A DNA stretch of 50,248 bases from positions 1 to 50,248 of the forward strand of contig CAXRGW010000035.1 in the NCBI GenBank assembly GCA_964230255.1, in the 5' to 3' direction. The stretch is from Alteromonas_E sp964230255 (GTDB taxonomy: Bacteria > Pseudomonadota > Gammaproteobacteria > Enterobacterales > Alteromonadaceae). Shown piece by piece: positions 42,906-50,248 of the stretch (position 1 is the first letter of the stretch; the number at the start of each line of letters is the position of its first letter). Position numbers and translations under genes: made by a program. The notes beneath the pieces were generated by a model. It was not told the DNA's origin. It saw only the letters and a list, made by a program, of their open reading frames with translations, and made no database searches.

Positions 42906-43949
42906 GTGAAGTCACCGTTGAAAATTATAGTTGTGTTAATCGTATTAGTTGGTGTTGTCAGTTGGTTTATGACCGCTGAACAACCGGTATCTGAGCCGAG
43001 CGAATTAAACGTTTATTCAGCCCGCAAGGAAGCACTGATAAAGCCTTTATTAGATGAATTTTCAGCGTCGACAGGAATTAAAGTAAATCTTGTTACTGGT
43101 AGTGCCGATGCGCTAATCACGCGGATGGAAACTGAAGGGCAATTTAGCCCAGCTGATGTGTTAATTACAACTGACGCTGGTCGATTAGTACGCGCCAAAA
43201 CGGCTGATCTCACACAAGCGATGCAGGTCGAAAATGTCGCCCAGCTGCTGCCAGACTACTTGCGTGATGAGCAACAACATTGGGTAGCTCTGACCATGCG
43301 CGCAAGACCCATAATGTATTCACCAGAGCGCGTCGACCCAAGTAAAATTACGAGTATGTTGGATCTTACCGAGTCCGAATGGCTGGGACGAATTTGCATA
43401 CGTTCATCAAGCAACATCTATAACCAATCGATGATCGCAGCCTTAACACTGGAGTTGGGTGAAGCTCAAGTAGAGCAATGGGCACAGGGGATTGTGGCTA
43501 ATATGGCTCGTCCTCCTGTAGGTGGCGATCGCGACCAGATTAAAGGCGTAGCGGCCGGCGAGTGCGATATTGCCGTTGCTAACACGTATTACCTTGCCGG
43601 TATGCTTGCTTCGGATGATCCAGATCAGCAACAACAGGCAACGGCTGTTAAAGTGCTTTGGACGGATCAAGACAGTTTTGGTACCCATGTAAATATTTCC
43701 GGGATTGCGGTTGCAAAGCATGCGCCTAATGCCGATGCGGCGAACCAATTAATCGCATTTATGCTTAAGGCCGAAAGTCAACAATGGTACGCCCAGGAAA
43801 ATCACGAGTATCCAGTTTTGGAAGGTGTGCAATGGAGTCCATTGATGCAAGACATGGGACAATTTAAAGCGCTCAGTGTAGACTTGGACAAAGTAGGTGC
43901 AGGTAATGCCGCCGCTCTGCAATTAATGGATAGAGCTGGTTGGCAATAA
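42906..43949 (+). CDS. fbpA: Iron(III) ABC transporter, periplasmic substrate-binding protein
   Basis: A 347-residue secreted binding protein of the ferric-ion FbpA/FutA/IdiA family. An N-terminal signal helix (KIIVVLIVLVGVVSWFM) precedes the mature NVYSARKEALIKPLLDEFSA and the segments ADVLITTDAGRL, MYSPERVDPS and DIAVANTYYLAGM that include tyrosines known to ligate iron in the family. The start is GTG at 42906, with AGGAG six bases upstream. The Fur box and downstream permease and ATPase genes support an iron-uptake role. Binding of other metals is a less likely alternative. Confidence 0.92.
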   Translation: MKSPLKIIVVLIVLVGVVSWFMTAEQPVSEPSELNVYSARKEALIKPLLDEFSASTGIKVNLVTGSADALITRMETEGQFSPADVLITTDAGRLVRAKTADLTQAMQVENVAQLLPDYLRDEQQHWVALTMRARPIMYSPERVDPSKITSMLDLTESEWLGRICIRSSSNIYNQSMIAALTLELGEAQVEQWAQGIVANMARPPVGGDRDQIKGVAAGECDIAVANTYYLAGMLASDDPDQQQQATAVKVLWTDQDSFGTHVNISGIAVAKHAPNADAANQLIAFMLKAESQQWYAQENHEYPVLEGVQWSPLMQDMGQFKALSVDLDKVGAGNAAALQLMDRAGWQ

Positions 43950-43955
43950 TATCAA

Positions 43956-45599
43956 TTGTCAGTGGTTAAACCGATTCTAACAACCAATTTAAAACCCAAC
44001 ATTTTAGTGTTACTAACCGCGGCGCTGTTAGCGCCGCTGGCTGTTGTGCTCGGCCATTTCGCTATTCCTGAGCTGGCTATTTGGCAGCACCTAATCGATA
44101 CCGTATTAGCTAGCTATGTGATCAACAGCGTTATTTTGGCGCTAGGGGTGGCATTGGGTACGCTGTTGTTAGGAACCCTTACGGCATGGTTGATGAGTCA
44201 CTACAGTTTTGCTGGAAGAGGCGTATTGCGGGTGGCTCTGCTGCTGCCTTTGGCTATGCCTGCTTATATTATTGCGTACAGTTACACCGGTCTCTTAGAT
44301 GTTTCAGGCCCGGTTCAACAGTTGCTGCGTGAAGTCTTTGCGTGGCGGGTTGGCGACTACTGGTTTCCACAAGTCCGCTCTTTACCATCGGCTATTATAT
44401 TGATGTCGCTGGTGTTATATCCCTACGTTTACATATTGGCCCGAACTGCGTTTAGTGAGCAAAGTGCAAGTATGCGAGAGGTTGCCAGGATCCACGGCTA
44501 CACAAGTGTTAAATACTTATTTAAGGTCAGTATTCCACTTGCAAGACCGGCGTTATTTACCGGTGCCTCCTTGGCGATGATGGAGTCTTTAGCCGATTAT
44601 GGAACAGTGCAGTTTTTCGGTATTAACACTTTCACTACCGGTATTTTTCGTTCTTGGTATGCCATGGGGTCAAGAACTACAGCAATTCAACTGGCAGGTC
44701 TGTTAAGTCTATTTGTCCTTGTGTTATTAGTTTTTGAACAACATAGTCGGCGCCGATTAAAATACTTCCAGCAGTCTATAGTTAAACCCTCGACTAGAAC
44801 GGTACTATCAGGATGGCGCAACGTTTTAGTCAGCGCTTGTTGTTTCTTACCTTTTATATTGGGATTTTTGATCCCATCTATACAGCTATTAATTTGGGCA
44901 TCGATGACCTTAGACCATGTCGTTTGGGCTGATTATTGGCAGTTGGTAAGTGCCACTTTTGGCTTGGCGCTTACAACGGCAGCTATCGTTGTATTAATTG
45001 CAACTTTGTTCAGCTATCAAAACCGTTGGGTTGCTTCTGCCTTTAGCCGTTGGCAGGTACGTTTACTGAGTTTGGGCTATGCATTACCGGGAATGGTAAT
45101 TGCGGTTGGTGCGCTAATAGTTTTGGGTTGGTTCGATGGCCTTATTAACAATGTTGTACACGCAATAACGGGTGAATATGTTGGTCTTATATTATCGGGG
45201 ACCATACTCGCGCTAGTTTTTTGTTACTGTATTCGATTTATGAGCGTAGCGTTGCAAAACACCGAAGCGGGAATGCAACGCATAAAGCCGTCTTTGGACG
45301 AAGCCGCGCAAACAATGGGGGCTAGCCGCTCTGAGTTATTGCGCAGGATTCATCTGCCACTATTACGCGCTTCATTGTTAAGCGCGGGATTGTTGGTGTT
45401 TGTTGATGTGCTAAAGGAGTTGCCTGCAACTCTGGTACTAAGGCCTTTCAATTTTAATACGTTGGCGGTTAGAGCCTATGAAATGGCTTCTGATGAGCGT
45501 TTGTTTGATGCGGCATTACCGGCTTTGACTATTGTAGCTGTGAGTATTGTGCCGATTTTTTTGATCACGAAAACCATTGATAATAAAAGCGAGGGTTGA
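43956..45599 (+). CDS. fbpB: Iron(III) ABC transporter, permease
   Basis: A 547-residue inner-membrane permease with about 12 hydrophobic segments, made of two fused copies of the binding-protein-dependent permease domain. EAA-type loops are visible twice: REVARIHGYTSVKYLFKVSI and DEAAQTMGASRSELLRRIHL. This duplicated architecture is typical of FbpB/SfuB iron permeases. The listed start is a TTG at 43956; a GTG at 43962 is also possible, and no clear ribosome site decides between them. It lies six bases after fbpA and its stop overlaps the fbpC start. Confidence 0.92.
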   Translation: MSVVKPILTTNLKPNILVLLTAALLAPLAVVLGHFAIPELAIWQHLIDTVLASYVINSVILALGVALGTLLLGTLTAWLMSHYSFAGRGVLRVALLLPLAMPAYIIAYSYTGLLDVSGPVQQLLREVFAWRVGDYWFPQVRSLPSAIILMSLVLYPYVYILARTAFSEQSASMREVARIHGYTSVKYLFKVSIPLARPALFTGASLAMMESLADYGTVQFFGINTFTTGIFRSWYAMGSRTTAIQLAGLLSLFVLVLLVFEQHSRRRLKYFQQSIVKPSTRTVLSGWRNVLVSACCFLPFILGFLIPSIQLLIWASMTLDHVVWADYWQLVSATFGLALTTAAIVVLIATLFSYQNRWVASAFSRWQVRLLSLGYALPGMVIAVGALIVLGWFDGLINNVVHAITGEYVGLILSGTILALVFCYCIRFMSVALQNTEAGMQRIKPSLDEAAQTMGASRSELLRRIHLPLLRASLLSAGLLVFVDVLKELPATLVLRPFNFNTLAVRAYEMASDERLFDAALPALTIVAVSIVPIFLITKTIDNKSEG

Positions 45600-46666
45600 T
45601 GTTAACTGTAACCGATTTAGCCATTAGCTATGCCGTTGACAATACACCTGTTTTACAAAACGTCTCTTTCAATCTTTCGGCAGGGCGGATCGGATGTATT
45701 CTAGGTCCCTCCGGTTGCGGTAAAACTACCCTGTTACGTGCTATTGCTGGCTTTATTCAACCTCGTGCTGGAAAGATCGAGATAGATGGTGAAGCCGTTT
45801 CTGCGCCGGGAGTCATGCTTGCTCCGAATCAGCGAAACATAGGTATGGTTTTCCAAGACTTTGCGCTGTTTCCACATATGACCGTCGCCGAAAATATTGC
45901 CTTTGGATTGCGCGCTTTGGATGCCGTTGAAATCGCCAACCGTGTAACTGAGCTTTTGGCACTCGTGGAGCTTTCGGCGCATAGAGATGCGTATCCACAT
46001 GCACTTTCTGGTGGTCAACAACAGCGTGTGGCTCTAGCGCGTGCTCTTGCACCAAAACCCAGCCTTGTATTGCTTGATGAACCATTTTCTAGTCTTGATT
46101 CAGCGTTGCGTGAGCAGCTCGCACAAGACGTTCGCGGCATGCTCAAAGCTGCCGGAGCAACTGCGATTATGGTAACTCACGATCAAAATGAGGCCTTTGC
46201 AATGGCTGACCAAATTGCGGTCCTGCAAGGCGCAAAGATGCAGCAAGTAGGGAGCGCTTGGGATTTATATCACAAGCCTAAAACCTCCTTTGTAGCGAAG
46301 TTTATTGGCGAAAGCGTAATGCTTGAAGCGACCCTAGATGCTGACGGCGTGGTGCATACTGCAATCGGACAGTTTGATGAACAACACGCAACGTATTGCG
46401 ATGGTGCCAAAGCCCAAATCGAACGGCCCATGCACCTATTGGTAAGACCTGACGATATTGTGCATGATGATGACAGTCCGTTTAAAGCAATGGTCGTAAA
46501 CCGACACTTCCGCGGCGCGAACATACTGTACTATTTGACCGTAACCGAATCTGGCAGTGACAAAAGCCATACGTTGCTATGTCTCGCGCCCAGTCACCAC
46601 GACCACAATATAGGTGAGTGGTTTGGTATACGGCTGGATATGGATCATTTCATGGTTTTTCCTTGA
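45599..46666 (+). CDS. fbpC: Iron(III) ABC transporter, ATP-binding subunit
   Basis: A 355-residue ABC ATPase. Walker A GPSGCGKTTLL, Q-loop FQDFALFPHM, signature LSGGQQQRVALARAL, Walker B LVLLDEPFSSLD and H-loop MVTHDQNEA are present, followed by a C-terminal TOBE-like regulatory domain (about 235-355). The ATG at 45599 overlaps the fbpB stop by one base (TGATG) and is preferred to a TTG three bases earlier that directly abuts GAGGG. It completes the Fur-regulated fbpABC operon. Confidence 0.94.
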   Translation: MLTVTDLAISYAVDNTPVLQNVSFNLSAGRIGCILGPSGCGKTTLLRAIAGFIQPRAGKIEIDGEAVSAPGVMLAPNQRNIGMVFQDFALFPHMTVAENIAFGLRALDAVEIANRVTELLALVELSAHRDAYPHALSGGQQQRVALARALAPKPSLVLLDEPFSSLDSALREQLAQDVRGMLKAAGATAIMVTHDQNEAFAMADQIAVLQGAKMQQVGSAWDLYHKPKTSFVAKFIGESVMLEATLDADGVVHTAIGQFDEQHATYCDGAKAQIERPMHLLVRPDDIVHDDDSPFKAMVVNRHFRGANILYYLTVTESGSDKSHTLLCLAPSHHDHNIGEWFGIRLDMDHFMVFP

Positions 46667-46732
46667 TCGGCCAGCGTGGACGCCAAGGTATCGCTGGTAT
46701 AAACTCACAAGATTGACCATAGTGAATTAGTA

Positions 46733-47170
46733 ATGATTAAGTCTTTTCTAACCCTCTTCGAACGACAAATGGCTGAACAGCCCGAAGCCCAGCATACGCT
46801 TGAATTAGCGAGTGCCGCGCTATTGTTTGAAGTGGTTAGAGCCGACCGTGAACTTTTGGATGCCGAGCGCGAAAAAGTGCGTACAATTCTGACTAGCGAA
46901 TTTAAACTCAGTGACACAGAGTTAGATGCTTTACTGTTCGAAGGTGAAGCGGAGGCAGAAAATGCAGTAGATTTAGTTCAATTTACCCGGATCCTAACTC
47001 AACATCACGATTTACCAGAACGCACCGCCTTTATAGAGCAGCTTTGGTCAGTTGCTTACGCCGATGATCAACTTGATATGTACGAAGAGCATGTGATTAG
47101 ACGCATTGCTGATTTAATGCATGTGCCGCATAGTCTTTACGTCCAAGCCAAATTAAAAGTGAAGCCTTAA
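46733..47170 (+). CDS. TerB-family protein
   Basis: A 145-residue all-helical protein of the TerB-like family, with acidic helices LELASAALLFEVVRADRELL and the second motif LWSVAYADDQLDMYEEHVIR, each with the acidic residues (ADRE, ADDQLD) that bind metal in TerB. Stand-alone TerB domains are common in marine gammaproteobacteria and are not proof of tellurite resistance; no other ter genes are seen. It is followed after four bases by the GGDEF/EAL gene, suggesting co-transcription. Confidence 0.82.
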   Translation: MIKSFLTLFERQMAEQPEAQHTLELASAALLFEVVRADRELLDAEREKVRTILTSEFKLSDTELDALLFEGEAEAENAVDLVQFTRILTQHHDLPERTAFIEQLWSVAYADDQLDMYEEHVIRRIADLMHVPHSLYVQAKLKVKP

Positions 47171-47174
47171 GCCA

Positions 47175-49301
47175 ATGTTTGATCGCCTGTTTTCGAGTAT
47201 TAAAGTAACGCTGTTGGTTTCAGCGCTTAGTTTTACACTGGCCTTATCAGCAGCGATCATGGCGTTGACGGTTAATGAACACGAAACACTATATCTAAAA
47301 ACGACCACGGCCAACTTACAGTCACTGACAACTAATATAAGTAATGATCTGCTATTGGTAATGGGCACGGAACTGGATATTGTGTCGTTGACAGCATCGT
47401 TACTGCGCTTTGATTCTTATCCCGACATTGTTTTTGCCAACGTATACGATCGCGAGTTAAACGTCGTTCAGCAATACATTGGCCAAGCCGGTCAGAAGCG
47501 CTTAGAAACGGTAGATAATTTGTCCAGTAGTATTGTCGAACCGGCGCTCGGAACCTACCGCAGTGGCGATTACTTGTATAGCGTAAATCGAATAGGTGAG
47601 AGCAAATACCCCCAAGGTTATTTGGTAGTTATCTACGATATCGATACAACCCTTTCTAATAGCAAACAACAATTGGTGTTGGCTACCTTGCCGTTTGTAG
47701 CTATTGCGTTTATCGCCTTGGCGTTATTGTATTCGTGGTCATTGCGCAATCGAATGCGGCCGTTAGTCATGCTTTCTGACTTCACACAAAAACTGCAATT
47801 TACCAAGGATTACGGACAGCGCTTCGAAGTTAAAGGCAATAACGAAGTGTCGCGCTTGGGTAAAAATATAAACGGCATGATTGCTACCATCGAAAGCGAA
47901 CTTAGAATTAATCGCGAGCAAACCGCCCAGCTTATTGACCAGCAACGAACTATGACGCGATTAGCGAATTACGACAGCTTGACAGGGCTGCCTAATCGAC
48001 AGTTCGTTATGGATACATTAAAACTCGAGCTAGCCCGCGCATTGCGCGCAGAAGAGGATTTAGTCTTGATGTTTTTCGATCTCGATGGTTTTAAAAGTAT
48101 TAATGATTCATTGGGGCATGAAACCGGCGATAAAGTGCTAATTGATGTGGCAGGCCGTGTAAGCGCACTAATGCGTGACGGCGATTTGGTAGCGCGTCTC
48201 GGTGGCGATGAGTTTTTAGTTATCCCTGCTCGTGAGACGACCGAAACTAATATTCATCGAATGGCTAACCGCTTAATAGACGCGTTTCAAGAGCCGTTTT
48301 GCTACAACGGCTTGGATTTATTTGTTGGTGTTAGTATTGGCGTTTCTAGAGCGACGGACGCAAACTTTGAATTGAATGAGTTAGTGAGTAACGCCGATAT
48401 AGCAATGTATCGCTCGAAAGACGCAGGCAAGGGTACTTACACAATCTTTGACAGTTCAATGATCGAAGATCACAAGCGTAAGCTTATGCTTGCCAATAGT
48501 ATTAACTCGGCTATTAGCAATAACGAGTTTAGAGTGCATTATCAGCCCAAAGTCAGCCAAACCGGCGAAATTGTTGGTTTTGAAACCTTATTGCGTTGGG
48601 TACATCCGATATTAGGTATGGTGTCGCCGGCTGAATTCATACCAATTGCCGAGCAGGGGGGTAAGATACCAGCAATTACCTCTTGGGTGCTTGCGCAAGC
48701 ATGTCGAGACCTAGAGAAAATCAAAGCCATTTTCCCCCAGCGTTTCCGTGTGTCGGTCAACTTGTCTGCGTTTGATTTACGCAACCCAGCCTTGTTTGAT
48801 TTCATTACCAATATGTTCGACCAATACAATGTCGACCCGCGCTTCTTCGAATTAGAGGTTACGGAGTCTGCGTACTTGGAGAGTTTTGCCACGAGCGATA
48901 AATTTTTCCGCAGGGTAAGTAATATGGGGTGTGCAATTTCGTTGGACGACTTTGGTACAGGGTATTCATCTTTGGGCTATTTAACCCAAATCAGCATTGA
49001 TACTTTGAAAATCGATCGCCAATTTATTCGTGAGTTAGAGACTTCAGAGCGCAGTAGAATGGTTACAGGTACAATCATTGATTTAGCCAAACGATTGAAT
49101 TTGACAATTTGCGCTGAAGGTATTGAGCAAGAAGCTCAAATTGCTTACTTAGCCTCCCAAGGCTGTGAACACATGCAAGGCTTTTATTTTAGTCCCCCTC
49201 TGCCGTTAGAAGAGTTAGCCGAACTACCTCGTCAATTTGATATTCCAGGTCAAAGTGAATCTCCACAAATGAGCATGCACTACGAAACACGTGTTAGCTA
49301 A
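47175..49301 (+). CDS. HAMP-GGDEF-EAL cyclic-di-GMP signalling protein
   Basis: A 708-residue inner-membrane protein. Two membrane helices (about 10-32 and 170-190) enclose a periplasmic sensor domain of about 140 residues; a HAMP domain (about 190-245), GGDEF domain (about 265-430, intact RLGGDEF at 341-347) and EAL domain (about 450-695) follow. The EAL motif reads E470-T-L; the catalytic Glu is kept, and the other motifs (VNLSAFDL, EVTESAY, LDDFGTGYSSL, KIDRQF, AEGIEQEA, MQGFYFSPP) are present, so phosphodiesterase activity is plausible. It follows the TerB gene by four bases. The sensed ligand is unknown. Confidence 0.92.
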   Translation: MFDRLFSSIKVTLLVSALSFTLALSAAIMALTVNEHETLYLKTTTANLQSLTTNISNDLLLVMGTELDIVSLTASLLRFDSYPDIVFANVYDRELNVVQQYIGQAGQKRLETVDNLSSSIVEPALGTYRSGDYLYSVNRIGESKYPQGYLVVIYDIDTTLSNSKQQLVLATLPFVAIAFIALALLYSWSLRNRMRPLVMLSDFTQKLQFTKDYGQRFEVKGNNEVSRLGKNINGMIATIESELRINREQTAQLIDQQRTMTRLANYDSLTGLPNRQFVMDTLKLELARALRAEEDLVLMFFDLDGFKSINDSLGHETGDKVLIDVAGRVSALMRDGDLVARLGGDEFLVIPARETTETNIHRMANRLIDAFQEPFCYNGLDLFVGVSIGVSRATDANFELNELVSNADIAMYRSKDAGKGTYTIFDSSMIEDHKRKLMLANSINSAISNNEFRVHYQPKVSQTGEIVGFETLLRWVHPILGMVSPAEFIPIAEQGGKIPAITSWVLAQACRDLEKIKAIFPQRFRVSVNLSAFDLRNPALFDFITNMFDQYNVDPRFFELEVTESAYLESFATSDKFFRRVSNMGCAISLDDFGTGYSSLGYLTQISIDTLKIDRQFIRELETSERSRMVTGTIIDLAKRLNLTICAEGIEQEAQIAYLASQGCEHMQGFYFSPPLPLEELAELPRQFDIPGQSESPQMSMHYETRVS

Positions 49302-49314
49302 TGGCTAGCTGAAG

Positions 49315-49946
49315 CGCATTACCAACACTTTTCATTCCCCTAACGACGCTAATCGCAACTGCAGCTGCTTTACAGTTCGCCAGTGTCGCGCGCACTACCG
49401 CCGCTGATAACACATTTTTAGTTGCCATCGTTGGGGCTTCTCGCAATATTGACGGTGACGCGGTTAATATTGAGAGGTTAATTCGCCAACACTTAATCGT
49501 TCGCAATGCTCAGCTGAGCATATTGAACAGAGAACGGTTAGACACTTTCAGCCCTAATCGTGTTGCAGTGGCGCAAAGCCAATAACTTGCGTGAATTGGC
49601 GTTGACCGGTGAATTAACTGGCGCACCCAATCGCAGTGCCTGGATGCGCGCAGCAAGTGTGGCTTTTAATCTGGCTACCGCTGGACACTATTCACTAATT
49701 GTTGCCGCCATTGATCTCTACCGCGTTAAATCAATAAATGACCGGTTTAGGTATAATGTTGGTGATGAGGTGTTGTTTACCAAAGCGGTGCACTCAGTGT
49801 TAAGCGAGCAAGATACCCTTGCCAGAATACGAGTTAACCTTTTCGATGGGGGCGGTGTCTTCATTATATAATGCTGCCAATATTGACAACATGCTCTCTC
49901 TGGCAGATAAACGCGTGTATAGCGCCGAGTCAAAAGGGTGTGATTA
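49315..49946 (+). pseudogene. Decayed GGDEF-domain gene
   Basis: Fragments of one diguanylate-cyclase-type gene in three different frames. Frame 2 (about 49315-49585) encodes an uninterrupted hydrophobic, signal-like stretch then NIERLIRQHLIVRNAQLSIL, but has no start codon. Frame 3 (49542-49871) encodes a recognisable GGDEF beginning: LRELALTGELTGAPNRSAWM, VKSINDRFRYNVGDEVLF, LARI, then degenerates (no GGDEF). Frame 1 (49879-49946) holds NIDNMLSLADKRVYSAESKG, the usual end of such a domain, then stops. The middle containing the active site is deleted. It is thus a non-functional relic beside an intact GGDEF-EAL gene. Confidence 0.65.
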
Positions 49947-49974
49947 GTTGGAAATAAATCAAGCCTCAAACATT

Positions 49975-50042
49975 TAGGGCGTGTTAATGCTTACGGTACA
50001 ATTTTGCAGCAGTAAGACTTTAATAAGCATCAACACGCCCTA
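49975..50042. repeat. 68-bp element with 19-bp terminal inverted repeats
   Basis: Left arm TAGGGCGTGTTAATGCTTA (49975-49993) and right arm 50024-50042 are inverted copies matching at 18 of 19 positions, separated by 30 bases. Flanking TA ends resemble a target duplication. It could be a very short MITE-like remnant, or a long hairpin; there is no T-run for a terminator. Confidence 0.7.
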
Positions 50043-50063
50043 GTGTTCCGCCAGTCTCTTCGT

Positions 50064-50069
50064 TATACT
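50064..50069 (+). promoter_or_regulatory. Possible aspS promoter -10
   Basis: TATACT about 85 bases before the aspS ATG; the -35 position would fall at the right end of the inverted repeat (TAGTGT, a poor match). Only a weak suggestion. Confidence 0.3.
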
Positions 50070-50153
50070 TGCCGGCTTATTTATTCACGCTATTTTATGT
50101 CCTAAGCAACCTTTCAACGTTGTGTTAAGGCGAGGTTATTTTTGAGGTTCTCA

Positions 50154-50248
50154 ATGCGCACTGATTATTGCGGTAATATCACCGCAGAATACATGGATCA
50201 AACGGTTACACTTAACGGTTGGGTTAATAAACGACGCGATTTAGGCGG
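50154..50248 (+). CDS. aspS: Aspartyl-tRNA synthetase (5' end, runs off the window)
   Basis: The first 31 codons of a class II aminoacyl-tRNA synthetase that charges tRNA-Asp. The start MRTDYCGNITAEYMDQTV followed by TLNGWVNKRRDLG is the anticodon-binding OB-fold N-terminus typical of AspS. GAGG lies seven bases before the ATG at 50154. The rest of the gene (about 590 residues in the family) lies beyond the window. Confidence 0.92.
   Translation, partial: MRTDYCGNITAEYMDQTVTLNGWVNKRRDLG

Noticed and set aside
46733..47170. Tellurite-resistance function for the TerB-like gene
   Set aside because: No terC, terD, terZ or terE neighbours; TerB domains occur in many unrelated contexts.
49315..49585. 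Separate intact small secreted protein ahead of the GGDEF relic
   Set aside because: The frame lacks any ATG, GTG or TTG in a usable place and directly abuts GGDEF fragments, so it fits better as the N-terminal part of the broken gene.

Overview
The window looks like chromosome from a marine-type gammaproteobacterium of the order Alteromonadales (Shewanella/Pseudoalteromonas/Colwellia neighbourhood). This is inferred from gene content and order, not from a database search. The pointers are a fadI-fadJ pair divergent from a moxR/Bat operon, the rpsP-rimM-trmD-rplS block downstream of ffh, an aroF-tyrA / pheA cluster, a DUF3379 protein paired with an ECF sigma factor, and a STAS plus receiver-PP2C-kinase pair resembling Shewanella CrsA/CrsR. 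Base composition looks even and moderate in GC. I saw no IS element, prophage, CRISPR array, tRNA or rRNA.

Layout. 1-3.3 kb (minus): 5' part of cysD, putP, and an ECF sigma factor overlapping a DUF3379 protein. 3.4-12.5 kb (minus): a MoxR-DUF58-DUF4381-BatA-BatB/C-BatD operon followed closely by a DUF885 lipoprotein. 12.8-16.3 kb (plus): fadI-fadJ. 16.4-24.4 kb: two very small genes, a 1482-residue propeller-PAS-GGDEF-EAL sensor and an M16 protease. 24.6-27.5 kb: sixA, an unlisted 56-codon ORF, a CBS/CorC transporter and a CcsA/YpjD protein. 27.7-32.8 kb (plus): ffh, an NAPE-PLD-like lipoprotein, rpsP, rimM, trmD, rplS. 32.9-39.5 kb: a short acetyltransferase, an AbgT transporter, aroF-tyrA, a broken chemoreceptor-type sensor gene, and pheA with its leader. 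39.5-42.8 kb: a double-receiver protein, yciH and the CrsA/CrsR-like pair. 42.9-46.7 kb: an iron ABC transporter behind a Fur-type site. 46.7-50.2 kb: a TerB-like protein, a GGDEF/EAL protein, a decayed GGDEF gene, a 68-bp inverted repeat and the first codons of aspS.

How the parts work together. FadI/FadJ form the second beta-oxidation complex. The Bat operon encodes an AAA+ ATPase with von Willebrand A-domain membrane partners. aroF, tyrA and pheA feed Tyr and Phe synthesis, and two regulatory signals are readable: a TyrR-type box before aroF and a complete attenuator before pheA (Phe-rich leader peptide plus terminator). Cyclic-di-GMP signalling is well represented by two full GGDEF-EAL proteins and one GGDEF relic.

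The strongest non-routine observations are the pheA leader, whose ATG sits almost on its predicted transcription start; two gene relics (dCache chemoreceptor and GGDEF); a receiver domain lacking its phospho-acceptor Asp; the near-perfect 19-bp inverted repeat before aspS; and the small ORF at 25141-25311.
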